Positions 27,723 through 35,183 of a stretch of DNA of 64,000 nt are shown here, piece after piece (the first letter of the stretch is position 1; every line of letters begins with the position of its first letter). The notes under the pieces are model-generated. The model worked only from the letters and a program-made list of their open reading frames with translations. It was not told the DNA's origin and did not search any database. Origin of the DNA: Halomonas urmiana (GTDB taxonomy: Bacteria; Pseudomonadota; Gammaproteobacteria; Pseudomonadales; Halomonadaceae); the NCBI RefSeq assembly GCF_005780185.1, contig NZ_VBUI01000011.1, positions 62,001 to 126,000 of the forward strand, read 5' to 3'. A program made the position numbers and the translations under genes.

Positions 27723-27810
27723 AGTAGGAGCACGCCAGCTCACTCGTTGCATCGCCACTCCCATGGCGATCCTGCCAAGCAATTTGCGAAAAGCGCGCCA
27801 AGAATAAAAA
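27699..27810 (-). ncRNA. Candidate small RNA or attenuated leader
   Basis: An AT-rich island (about 27795-27850) lies just upstream of a hairpin ATCGCC-N8-GGCGAT (27751-27770), which precedes the intrinsic terminator at 27699. No credible open frame fills the interval. The order of AT-rich promoter-like sequence, hairpin and U-tract terminator suits a transcript of about 100 nt. No clear -35/-10 pair could be assigned, so it may equally be the 3' end of the upstream operon. Confidence 0.35.
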
Positions 27811-28009
27811 ATAATTGTTCTTAACAGCATCTTACAAGAAAAAAGCGCCCCACCCCGCCCCACATCGCCGCTCGATCACTTCGCACCTGCACCATGGCGG
27901 GCCCGCACGCACGCCCGCTGCCCCATCGCGGCCCAGCGGTCGCGCAGGGATATAGGAAAGAGCGTTGCTTATATATGGGTCGACAGGTATCAGGAGGATA
28001 TTCCCCACT

Positions 28010-28246
28010 TCAGGCCCTTCGCTGACCATTCCCAACCCGTCGTCGGTGCCCAAGGCCTACCTGGCGTTCGACGAACACGACCGCATGCACCCCTCGCCCT
28101 ACTCCGAGCGCCTCGAGCTCGGTGTCGGCTACCCTGGCCGTCGCTTCGGGCCAGCGGCTCACGCCGCGCCGCCGCCATGCGCCGCGCGCCGAGAGGGCGG
28201 CACCGGCCAGGGCAGCGACGGCGATCAGCAGGGGAATCATGGACAT
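28010..28246 (-). CDS. Small single-helix membrane protein, unknown
   Basis: A 78-residue frame beginning MSMIPLLIAVAALAGAALSARG, one membrane helix, then an Arg-rich stretch and RWPEATARVADTELEALGVG. The first 50 residues resemble the N-terminus of DUF3592-type membrane proteins, but the rest does not continue the family pattern. It may therefore be a truncated relative. AGGAG lies 7 bases before the ATG at 28246, which supports translation. It is the last gene after the cytochrome c/beta-propeller gene, 102 bp away. The bases 27832-28009 downstream hold no gene that can be supported. Confidence 0.4.
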   Translation of the reverse strand: MSMIPLLIAVAALAGAALSARGAWRRRGVSRWPEATARVADTELEALGVGRGVHAVVFVERQVGLGHRRRVGNGQRRA

Positions 28247-28348
28247 GCGGCGGCTCCTGTCACCGGGGGAGCCGCCATCATGGCCGTCGAGGGCGCCGTT
28301 GCAAAGGCGCAGAACTCCGCCTACCCCGAGCACGCCGCGGCCGGCCAC

Positions 28349-29995
28349 TCAGGGGTTACCTGGCACGGCGATCCAGAACGGGAAGGCGCCCGCGACCAGC
28401 TCGCGCCGCACCACCGTCATGGTCTCGGTATCGATTACCGCAATGGCATCGTCGGCGGTCAGGGTGGCGTAGAGGTAGCGACCGTCTTGGCTGGCGCGCA
28501 CCCCGTGGGGGCCGGTGCCGACCTCGACCGTCGCGGCGACCTCCAGGGCCTGCGCATCGATCACGGTCACCACCGAATCGGCGATCGCCCCGGTCGCCAC
28601 ATAGCGCCCGCCGGGCAGGACATCGATGCCGCCGTGGCCGTTGCCGACGGCGAAGGTCTCGACCAGGGCGCGGCGTTCGAGATCGAGCACCGCCGCCTGC
28701 CCGACGAAGTCGCGGATCCACAGCCGCCGGCCATCCGCGCTGAGGTCGAGGTTGTGCGGGGTCTCCAGGCCCGGGGTGGGGATCTCGTCGACCTTCGCAA
28801 GGGTGGCCATGTCGATCACCGCGATGGCACCGCCGCCCTGCAGGGTCACGTAGGCCCGTTCGCCGTCGGCGGAGAAGACGGCGTTGTGCGGCCCGGCACC
28901 GACGTTCAGCCGCTCGATCAGCTCGCCGGCGGCCAGGTCGATCACCGCCACCACGCCCTGCTTCTGGGCCATGGCGAGCCCCAGGCGCCCGTCGGGGGAG
29001 ATCTTCACTCCCTGGGCCACCTCGCCGACCGGCAGCGTGGCGAGGCGCTCGCCGCTGCGGGTATCGAGCAGGTAGACATCGCCGCTCTTGAAGCCCGAGA
29101 CCAGCAGCCGCGTGCCGTCCGGGCTCAGGGCGTCGTAGTGGGCGCCGGGCACGTCCGTCCAGGCCTGCCCGCCGGGCAGCGCCTGGACGGCGTTGCCGTG
29201 CTGGACCGCCACGTAGGCCGGCGCGGGGAACGCCGCCTCGCGGGCGAGGCTCGCCGCGGCCTCGACCGGCGCCGCGTCCGACGCAGCGGCCGCGTCAGGC
29301 GTCGCTGCGCCGATGCCCTCGAGCCCCTGGCGCAGCCGGTGGACGTCGCGCCCGCTCAGCGCCGGGTCGCGAAGCGCTTCGACCTCCTCGGCGGTGTAGG
29401 GGCGGAAGGCCTCGGGCGCGGCATCGATCTCGGTGAGCAGGTAGTTGAGCACCTCGGCGATCTGCGCCTCGCCCAGTGCCTCGCCCCAGGCCGGCATGTT
29501 GCCGTCGTAGCGCTCGCCATCGACGACGATCGGGCCGGTCAGGCCGTGGAGCAGCACCCGGGCCAGGTAGTCGCGGCCGTCGATCTCGTCGCCCTCGGCG
29601 GCGTAGAGCGCGCCGACATGGCCGCGATGAGGCGGGAAGGCGCCGCTCACGCCCTCGCCGTTCGGCCGGTGGCAGGCGGCACACTGCTCGGCGTAGATCC
29701 GCGCCCCGGGGGAATCCGGCTCGGCGGCGGCCACCTCGCGGGCCAGCGGCACCGCCACGGTGTCGTGATCGCCGGCGTCGACGGCGACATGGCCGATGGA
29801 GGCCGGGGCCACGATGTTGCCCTCGCCGTCGCTCGCGTGGACCACCAGGAAGGCATCCTCGGCGAGGCTCACGGCCTCCACCGTGACGGTGCTGCCGGGG
29901 GCCTGCTCCGCGACCTCGAGGGAAGGCGCCGCGAGCGCACTCGCGACCAGGCCGAGCGTCAGGGTAGCGACCGTCAGGGAATGGCGAATCATCAT
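28349..29995 (-). CDS. Exported cytochrome c / YVTN beta-propeller protein
   Basis: A 548-residue periplasmic protein. A signal peptide (cleavage after ALA near 22) is followed by a beta-sandwich resembling DUF7282 (residues 25-90), then a class I cytochrome c domain with haem motif CAACH near residue 108 and downstream Met candidates such as DGNMPAWG. The C-terminal half (about 230-548) is a beta-propeller of YVTN-type repeats, for example VYLLDTRSGERLATLPVG and AYVTLQGGGAIAVIDMAT. The propeller resembles cytochrome cd1 nitrite reductase and methylamine dehydrogenase heavy chain folds, but no second haem motif is seen. AAAGGAGG supports the start. It follows a sigma/anti-sigma pair and may be their target. 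Confidence 0.85.
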   Translation of the reverse strand: MMIRHSLTVATLTLGLVASALAAPSLEVAEQAPGSTVTVEAVSLAEDAFLVVHASDGEGNIVAPASIGHVAVDAGDHDTVAVPLAREVAAAEPDSPGARIYAEQCAACHRPNGEGVSGAFPPHRGHVGALYAAEGDEIDGRDYLARVLLHGLTGPIVVDGERYDGNMPAWGEALGEAQIAEVLNYLLTEIDAAPEAFRPYTAEEVEALRDPALSGRDVHRLRQGLEGIGAATPDAAAASDAAPVEAAASLAREAAFPAPAYVAVQHGNAVQALPGGQAWTDVPGAHYDALSPDGTRLLVSGFKSGDVYLLDTRSGERLATLPVGEVAQGVKISPDGRLGLAMAQKQGVVAVIDLAAGELIERLNVGAGPHNAVFSADGERAYVTLQGGGAIAVIDMATLAKVDEIPTPGLETPHNLDLSADGRRLWIRDFVGQAAVLDLERRALVETFAVGNGHGGIDVLPGGRYVATGAIADSVVTVIDAQALEVAATVEVGTGPHGVRASQDGRYLYATLTADDAIAVIDTETMTVVRRELVAGAFPFWIAVPGNP

Positions 29996-30059
29996 CGTGC
30001 AACCTCCTTTGTTGATGGTTGGAACGGGGCCTGGAACCCCTTCACGCCGAGGCGGCGGC

Positions 30060-30863
30060 CTAGAGCCGGAGCCGCTCCAGCGATTCGCTGGGCAACTCGC
30101 CCACCAGCAGCGAGCCGGCGTTGTCGCCCGGCCAGCCCACTACCGACTGATCGCCCAGATGGGCGACGTAGCGCCCCTCTCGAGCGACCGCCTCGCGCAC
30201 GCTCGCCCGATTGAAGAACAGCGGCCCGCTGACCACGTACTGGACCACGGTGTGCGCCTCGACCCGGTAGGCCAGCGCGGCCGCCGGCTGCCCCTGCAGC
30301 GCGGTCGGCCAGGCGCCGAGGAACTCCACGCCGGGCCCGTCGATGACCTCGATCGGCAGCGCCAGGGTGCGCGCCAGCGCGGCGGTGTCCCGGGAGGCCT
30401 GGGGCGGTAGCATGCCGCTCACCCGCTGGCGGAAGTCCGCCACGGCGTCGCGCACCATGGGCACGCCCTGGCGCGCCTCCCAGCTCGGCCACCCCAGCAC
30501 CACCGCCAGCACGCAGGCCTGGACCGCCGCGATGGCCCAGCCCATCCACCCCCACAGTGGACCGGGGCCCGTGTGGCGCCGGGCGGGTGAGAGCAGCCGA
30601 CGCCTCAGGTGCCGCTCGACGGCCTCGGCCGATACCGCGCGGGTGGCATGCGGAGCGGACGGATCAGTGGCCGCGCCGAGCCGCTCCAGGCGCCGGCGCA
30701 CCGCCTGCTGGCGCGCCAGCTCGCGGCGGCATGGCTCGCAGGCCGTCAGGTGATGGGCCATGACGCGGCGCTCGTCGGGCGAGAGTTCGTCGTCCAGGTA
30801 GGGCGCCACCCGCTCCAGCCAGGCGGCATGGGCCTCGTGCGACCGATGATCGTGATCACTCAT
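30060..30863 (-). CDS. Anti-sigma factor with zinc-finger (zf-HC2) domain
   Basis: A 267-residue membrane protein that should hold its cognate sigma factor inactive. The N-terminus has the zinc-binding anti-sigma motif H-x3-C-x2-C in MAHHLTACEPCRRELARQ. After an Arg-rich linker comes a single transmembrane helix (about residues 104-123, GWAIAAVQACVLAVVLGW) and a periplasmic C-terminal domain of about 140 residues that could sense a signal or be cleaved. It overlaps the sigma gene by 8 bases, the standard arrangement. The nature of the signal is unknown; a redox or electron-transport link is suggested only by the following cytochrome gene. Confidence 0.88.
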   Translation of the reverse strand: MSDHDHRSHEAHAAWLERVAPYLDDELSPDERRVMAHHLTACEPCRRELARQQAVRRRLERLGAATDPSAPHATRAVSAEAVERHLRRRLLSPARRHTGPGPLWGWMGWAIAAVQACVLAVVLGWPSWEARQGVPMVRDAVADFRQRVSGMLPPQASRDTAALARTLALPIEVIDGPGVEFLGAWPTALQGQPAAALAYRVEAHTVVQYVVSGPLFFNRASVREAVAREGRYVAHLGDQSVVGWPGDNAGSLLVGELPSESLERLRL

Positions 30864-31452
30864 GGTGACGTGCCTCCTTATCGCCCGACGCGCCGATGCC
30901 CTCGACCGTCTCCGGCGCCTCGACCAGCAGCCCGGCGAGCAGGCGCCGGCCGCGGGCCAGCCGGCTGGTCACCGTGCCCAGCGGCAGCTCCAGCGTCTCG
31001 GCGATCTCCCGGTAGCGGTAGCCCATCAGGTCGTGCAGCTCGACCACGATGGCGAAGTCGTCGGGCAGCCGGCGCAGCAGTGCCGCGACCCGGCCGTCCG
31101 ACTGGGCCGCCACGGCCTGCTCGAAGGGCCCCGGCGCCTCGCCGGCGATGGCCTCCCAGTGCGCCTCCTCGATGTCGGTGATCGGCAGCAGCGCCTGGCG
31201 GCGCGCCCGGGTGCGGCGATGATCGGCGATCTGGCGCAGCAGGATGCGCACCAGCCAGGGCCGCGACGCCTCGGCCGAGCGCAGCCCCTCGAGCTTCTCC
31301 CAGGCCATGATGCAGCTCTCCTGCACCAGGTCCTCGGCCAGCGCCGCATGGCCCGTGCGCTGCAGGGCGATATGCACAAGATGCGTCACATGGGGCTGCA
31401 CCAGGCGTCGATAGCGCCTCTCCCGCGACGAAAAATGGCCCAGAAACCGCAT
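30856..31452 (-). CDS. ECF-type RNA polymerase sigma factor
   Basis: A 198-residue ECF sigma factor. Region 2 contains LAEDLVQESCIMAWEKLEGL (the DxxQE-like core-binding part) and region 4 carries YREIAETLELPLGTVTSRLARGRRLL, the -35 recognition helix-turn-helix. The start at 31452 is preferred because GGGAG lies 8 bases upstream; an alternative ATG at 31485 lacks a site. Region 4 ends with a short extension before overlapping the anti-sigma gene. The operon order sigma, anti-sigma, cytochrome suggests autoregulation of an envelope or redox response; the target promoters cannot be read here. Confidence 0.9.
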   Translation of the reverse strand: MRFLGHFSSRERRYRRLVQPHVTHLVHIALQRTGHAALAEDLVQESCIMAWEKLEGLRSAEASRPWLVRILLRQIADHRRTRARRQALLPITDIEEAHWEAIAGEAPGPFEQAVAAQSDGRVAALLRRLPDDFAIVVELHDLMGYRYREIAETLELPLGTVTSRLARGRRLLAGLLVEAPETVEGIGASGDKEARHHE

Positions 31453-31592
31453 CCCGCTTGCTCCCGATTGGGTTGTGCTATCCATAGAGACGGCACGAGG
31501 CAGCGACTTTATTCCCGGCAGCGAAAAAATGCTCGTGGCTCGGGTAACGCCTGGCGCCAAGAGGCCCGCCGACCATGGTGCCCTCTGCCCAC

Positions 31593-31623
31593 GAAAAAGG
31601 CCGCACCCCGGAGGGTGCGGCCT
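31593..31623 (-). terminator. Terminator of the CehA/McbA-type gene
   Basis: On the minus strand AGGCCGCACCC-TCCG-GGGTGCGGCCT is followed by TTTTTCGT. An 11-bp stem and U-tract start 24 bp after the stop codon. Confidence 0.85.
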
Positions 31624-31646
31624 GATCAGGCGTGTTACCTGAACGA

Positions 31647-33929
31647 TCATCCCTCGGCGGCAGCCGTGTAGGGCGTTGTCTGCTCGCGAGTCACCCACAG
31701 CGGGTTGCTCCAGGCGGTCTCGTCGTCCTGGTCGTCGACTTCGAGGGCGACCCAGCCCTCGACAGCCTCGTCCAGGGACAGCGAGAGGCTCGCCTCGCGG
31801 CCGTCCAGGGCGACGGTTTCCAGCACCTCACCGCCCTTCCCGATCAGTCGGGCTTCTTCGAGACCGTCGACGGCCGTGACATCCACCTGCCAGGTGAAGG
31901 CCTCCCCCTCGGGCAGGCGCAGGGTGTCGCCGAACAGGCCGTTGCGCGGATGCAACAGCGGCCCCTGAGTCGCGTAGCCATGGCCGTCCTTGAGGGCCCG
32001 GGCGAAGGCGCGCGGGGTCAGTTCGCCCGGCACCTTGGCCATCATGCGGATGCGGCCGGTCAGGTCGTTCCAGGCATCGTGGGTGTCGGTGCCCGCCGTG
32101 AAGTAGACGCGGCTGCCCTCGTCCCAGAGGTCATGCGCCGTCTGGCGGGTCGGGACATTGTCGACCTCGGCGTTGAGCTCGAGCAGGTCGAAGTCGGTGG
32201 CGAAGCCGCCCGGCACGCTGTCGTTGGCCAGGTTGCGCAGGTAGCCATAGTCGTTGAACGGATGGTTGAGGGGAATGACCTCGGCGTTGAGGCGGCGGGC
32301 GTCCGCCAGGATCGCCTGGACGCTGTCGGTGCCGGGATCCACCTCGAGTTCGCCGGCGAGGTCGATGGGGAAGGGGTTCATGTGCCCCCAGGACGCCGAC
32401 ACCTCGATGGACGGAATGAACGGCACGCCACGCTGCGCGGAGAGTGCCTGGAAGCGCTCATGGTTGGCGGTGGAGTCATGGTCGCTGATGAACGTCAGGT
32501 CGAGGTCGGTGGCCAGCTGCGCCCGAACGACGGTCTCGGGCGGGGTAGTGCCCTCGAGGACGTTGGCGTGGTGGTGCAGGTCGGCGCCGTACCAGCCGTC
32601 GTCGTTGGGCTCGGCGAGCCGCTCGATCTCGAGGGTCTTCTGCACGGTCTCGCCGGAGGCCAGGCTCACCTCGAGTTCCTGCTGCTCGGCGGTAAAGCCC
32701 GCCCCGGCGTTGACGCTCAGGCGATAGTCCCCGGGCGCCAGGTTGAGCTCCGCCGTGCCGGCCGGGGTCAGCTCGGTGAAGAAGGTCTGCTTGCCGAGGA
32801 ACTCAACGGGCGGCTGCTGCCCCTCGAGGATCGCCAGGCGCGCATCGCGGGGCGCCCCGGTCTCGGCATCCTGCACGTCGAGACTGAGGGTGCCCGGGCC
32901 TTCCAGCCCCGCGAACTCCAGCGTCTGCTCGCCGCCCTCGGTCACCGTCAGCGCGACGGGCTCGCTGTTAGCGTGGCCGAGGCCGGTGGCATAGGCGCGG
33001 TACTCGCCCGCCGGCAGCGACATCTCGAAGCGGCCGCCCTCGGCCAGCGTCCAGGCATAGGGGTGGCCCGCTTGCTCGATCATCACCAGGCCATCCTGCG
33101 GAGCCTCGCCCCGATCGTTGCTCAGGGTGCCGGTAATCTGGCCGACGGGATCACCGTGCCGCTCGGCCTCGAAGGCCACCACCGGCGCCAGATCGCCCTC
33201 GGGCACCACCTGCAGCGCGCCCTGGAAGGTGCGCGACTCACCGGGCGCCAGATCATGCTCGAGGTACATGTCCTGGCCTTCGTAGTTGACGCGATCGAAG
33301 TAGGGGGCGTGGAGGGCGAAGACCCAGTCGCGATCGTAGGCGACCATGCGATCGGTCAGCGCATCAAAGGCCACGGTCTCCTTGGCATCGCCGAGCCCAG
33401 GAACGCCGAACAGGAAGCCGGTGTCCGGCCACAGGGTATAGCCCGAGCGAATGGCCTCCAGCGGGGCTGCACCGGCGTTCTCCAGCTCGGTCTTGAGGCC
33501 GATGCGGTCGCTACCGGCCTCGAGGGTATAGGTGGTGGTGACCCAGGCCTCGCCCCAGTTGCGGCGAATGCGGACCACGGCCCGCTCGGGCGAGTCCTCG
33601 ACGATCTCCACCGTCTTGCCGTCGTTGGGCCAGGAGGACCAGTTGTTGGGGATGAAGTCGGCGAAGGCGATGCGATCCAGGTCGATCTCGCCCTCCTTCA
33701 CGGCGGCCAGGTCGACCAGAGTGCCGCGAGGCACGCCCCAGGGCGGCGCGGATGCCACGGCGAGGGAGAAGGCCAGCCGGTCATTGGCGATGGTCAGGTC
33801 CTCGCTCGCCTGGGCTTCCCCGTCGGGAATCGCCGTGGCACCCCGGGTGATACTGACATCGGCGTGAGACGCCGCCGAAGCGCCGGCCAGCAGGCCGGCA
33901 AGCAAGAGTCGTTCGAGCCGTTTGGTCAT
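31647..33929 (-). CDS. CehA/McbA family metallohydrolase (PHP-like), exported
   Basis: A 760-residue periplasmic protein with a signal peptide (cleavage after SHA near 23). The first ~270 residues are beta-sandwich like, then carboxypeptidase-regulatory-type repeats (for example GRFEMSLPAGEYRAYATG). The C-terminal third is a PHP-type metal hydrolase with YGADLHHHANVLEG, LTFISDHDSTANHE, PLNHPFNDYG and TAGTDTHDAWND, which supply His/Asp metal ligands. CehA and McbA are carbaryl hydrolases of this family, but natural substrates of most members, probably esters or phosphoesters, are unknown. GGGAGC precedes the chosen ATG at 33929. It is a single gene with its own terminator. Confidence 0.87.
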   Translation of the reverse strand: MTKRLERLLLAGLLAGASAASHADVSITRGATAIPDGEAQASEDLTIANDRLAFSLAVASAPPWGVPRGTLVDLAAVKEGEIDLDRIAFADFIPNNWSSWPNDGKTVEIVEDSPERAVVRIRRNWGEAWVTTTYTLEAGSDRIGLKTELENAGAAPLEAIRSGYTLWPDTGFLFGVPGLGDAKETVAFDALTDRMVAYDRDWVFALHAPYFDRVNYEGQDMYLEHDLAPGESRTFQGALQVVPEGDLAPVVAFEAERHGDPVGQITGTLSNDRGEAPQDGLVMIEQAGHPYAWTLAEGGRFEMSLPAGEYRAYATGLGHANSEPVALTVTEGGEQTLEFAGLEGPGTLSLDVQDAETGAPRDARLAILEGQQPPVEFLGKQTFFTELTPAGTAELNLAPGDYRLSVNAGAGFTAEQQELEVSLASGETVQKTLEIERLAEPNDDGWYGADLHHHANVLEGTTPPETVVRAQLATDLDLTFISDHDSTANHERFQALSAQRGVPFIPSIEVSASWGHMNPFPIDLAGELEVDPGTDSVQAILADARRLNAEVIPLNHPFNDYGYLRNLANDSVPGGFATDFDLLELNAEVDNVPTRQTAHDLWDEGSRVYFTAGTDTHDAWNDLTGRIRMMAKVPGELTPRAFARALKDGHGYATQGPLLHPRNGLFGDTLRLPEGEAFTWQVDVTAVDGLEEARLIGKGGEVLETVALDGREASLSLSLDEAVEGWVALEVDDQDDETAWSNPLWVTREQTTPYTAAAEG

Positions 33930-34125
33930 TGAAGCGCTCCCATGCAAGGCGTTGCGTTATTGGTGGGTAACGTGGCTATCCTCCTTTATTTTGATTGATC
34001 ATTCAAATAACGACACAGAACGAGACGGGGCAGTCGCTCACTCAGCCGAGCTGGGTATGATCCGGCAGAGTAGCCACACCATCCGTCACCCGTCGGATCA
34101 ATCAGCGACCAGGGAGCCAGACCCC

Positions 34126-34665
34126 GTGGAATTCTCGAAGCGTGTCAAAGGACACGAACAGGAACTCGTCGAGCTGTTCACCGCCACCTTCACGGCCTCC
34201 AAGGGCGTGGCGGAAGGCACGCTGATCGGTGATCTGGTTCGCCAGCAGCTGGTTAGCACCCCCGCATCGGATCTCTACGTATTCATTGCCGAGTCCGATG
34301 GGATGGTGGTCGGCGGGGCGATCTTCTCGCGGCTGACCTACGACCAGGATGACCGGACGGTGTTTGTCCTCGGGCCCGTGTCCGTGGCAACCGAGCGCCA
34401 GGGACAAGGCATCGGGCGGCAGCTGCTGACGTACGGCCTGCAGGTGCTGCGCGCTGCGGGTGTCGATATCGCCGTGACCTACGGTGACCCGAACTACTAC
34501 GCGCGTGTTGGCTTTATGCCGATCAGCGAGGCGTTCGTGCCGGCACCGTTCACGCTGCAACATCCCGAGGGCTGGCTGGCACAGTCGTTGACGGAGACCG
34601 AGATGTCGCCGCTGAGAGGCACGGCGCGATGTATCGAGGCGTTCAATGATCCGGTTTTCTGGTAG
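34126..34665 (+). CDS. GNAT family N-acetyltransferase (YhbS-like)
   Basis: A 179-residue acetyl-CoA-dependent transferase. The acetyl-CoA loop is RQGQGIGRQLLTYGL (motif A, Q/RxxGxG/A), preceded by FVLGPVSVATE. VTYGDPNYYARVGFMPI is the YhbS-type C-terminal motif. GTG at 34126 is chosen because GGGAG lies 8 bases upstream and it starts at the usual family N-terminus; earlier in-frame starts would add about 68 unconvincing residues. It is divergent from the metallohydrolase gene; the gap (33930-34125) is AT-richer and contains TTGATTGATCATTCAAA, a partial palindrome that may be an operator. The acceptor substrate is unknown. Confidence 0.88.
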   Translation: MEFSKRVKGHEQELVELFTATFTASKGVAEGTLIGDLVRQQLVSTPASDLYVFIAESDGMVVGGAIFSRLTYDQDDRTVFVLGPVSVATERQGQGIGRQLLTYGLQVLRAAGVDIAVTYGDPNYYARVGFMPISEAFVPAPFTLQHPEGWLAQSLTETEMSPLRGTARCIEAFNDPVFW

Positions 34666-34689
34666 GGAGTCGCCTCGTGACGGCCGCGA

Positions 34690-34863
34690 TCAGGACCGTG
34701 ACCGGCACCGGCGTCGCCCGGGCCGTTTACTCGCCAAGTACCGAACGCCCCGGCGAAGCCCATACCAGGCGCCGCGGAACACCTTGGCGAAGAAGGCCGC
34801 GCGTAGCCGGGCGTTGCGCTGCTCGATTTCACGGATTTTCGGGTTCGGGTTGTGGAAGGCCAT
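34690..34863 (-). CDS. Small basic protein, paralogue of the 37.1 kb gene
   Basis: A 57-residue Arg-rich protein beginning MAFHNPNPKIREIEQRNARL, then RAAFFAKVFRGAWYGLRRGV. It is about three-quarters identical by eye to the 61-residue product at 37054-37239, and both follow a ybjQ-type gene. The conserved first 45 residues (an amphipathic helix and a Trp/Tyr-rich patch) suggest a real small gene family rather than chance; the C-terminal tails diverge. Here the upstream ybjQ partner is truncated, so expression is doubtful. Function unknown. Confidence 0.5.
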   Translation of the reverse strand: MAFHNPNPKIREIEQRNARLRAAFFAKVFRGAWYGLRRGVRYLASKRPGRRRCRSRS

Positions 34864-34889
34864 TGAAAATCAGCTCCTCCGCGACCGGC

Positions 34890-35042
34890 TCAGTCTCGGG
34901 TGACCTTCACCGCGGTGCCCGTGGCCACCAGGATCAGCATCGACTTGCCGCCGCCAGAGATCTCGCTGTAGTCGAGATCAATGCCGATCACGGCATTGGC
35001 GCCCATCGACTCGGTCTCGCGGCGCAGCGCGTCCAGGCCCTC
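34890..35042 (-). pseudogene. Truncated ybjQ-type gene (3' part only)
   Basis: The last ~50 codons of a YbjQ family gene remain: [18 protein letters not shown], then [18 protein letters not shown] and [12 protein letters not shown]. They are nearly identical to the end of the intact copy at 37259-37600. Homology stops at about 35042, where sequence from an IS3-type transposase gene begins. This is a duplicated and then interrupted copy. Confidence 0.8.
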
Positions 35043-35049
35043 CGTCGCG

Positions 35050-35183
35050 GCGGGAGAGCCCACTACAACCATGTCAGACCGCACAGCTCGCTGGGCTATT
35101 TGCCACCTGTAGCGTATGCCGAGCAGTGCGCATGAAGCAGCGGTTTCTCACATTGTGAGCGGACCTAAACCTGGGGGAGGTCA
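35050..35183 (+). mobile_element. Right-end remnant of an IS3-family element
   Basis: The plus strand encodes [20 protein letters not shown] followed by EQCA and a stop at 35135, the typical C-terminus of an IS3-family OrfB integrase. It is followed by a terminal repeat-like end with GGACCTAAACCTGGGGGAGG and TCA (35161-35183), whose reverse complement starts TGACC as IS3 ends do. The rest of the element is missing. The end sequence overlaps the 3' end of the GGDEF/EAL gene on the other strand. Confidence 0.8.

Noticed and set aside
27832..28053. A 73-residue minus-strand frame beyond the small membrane protein
   Set aside because: No ribosome binding site, no recognisable pattern, and a composition like chance sequence.
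28010..28246. Assignment of the small membrane protein to DUF3592
   Set aside because: Only the N-terminal helix and the following Trp-Pro-x-Ala region fit; the diagnostic tyrosine-rich part is absent in every frame.
31632..33932. Long plus-strand frame opposite the metallohydrolase gene
   Set aside because: Same length as the real gene but no domain, and the minus-strand product has a signal peptide, metal motifs and a terminator.
33930..34125. TTGATTGATCATTCAAA as a defined regulator site
   Set aside because: Partly palindromic and between divergent genes, but it matches no consensus I can name, so it is only mentioned with the GNAT gene.
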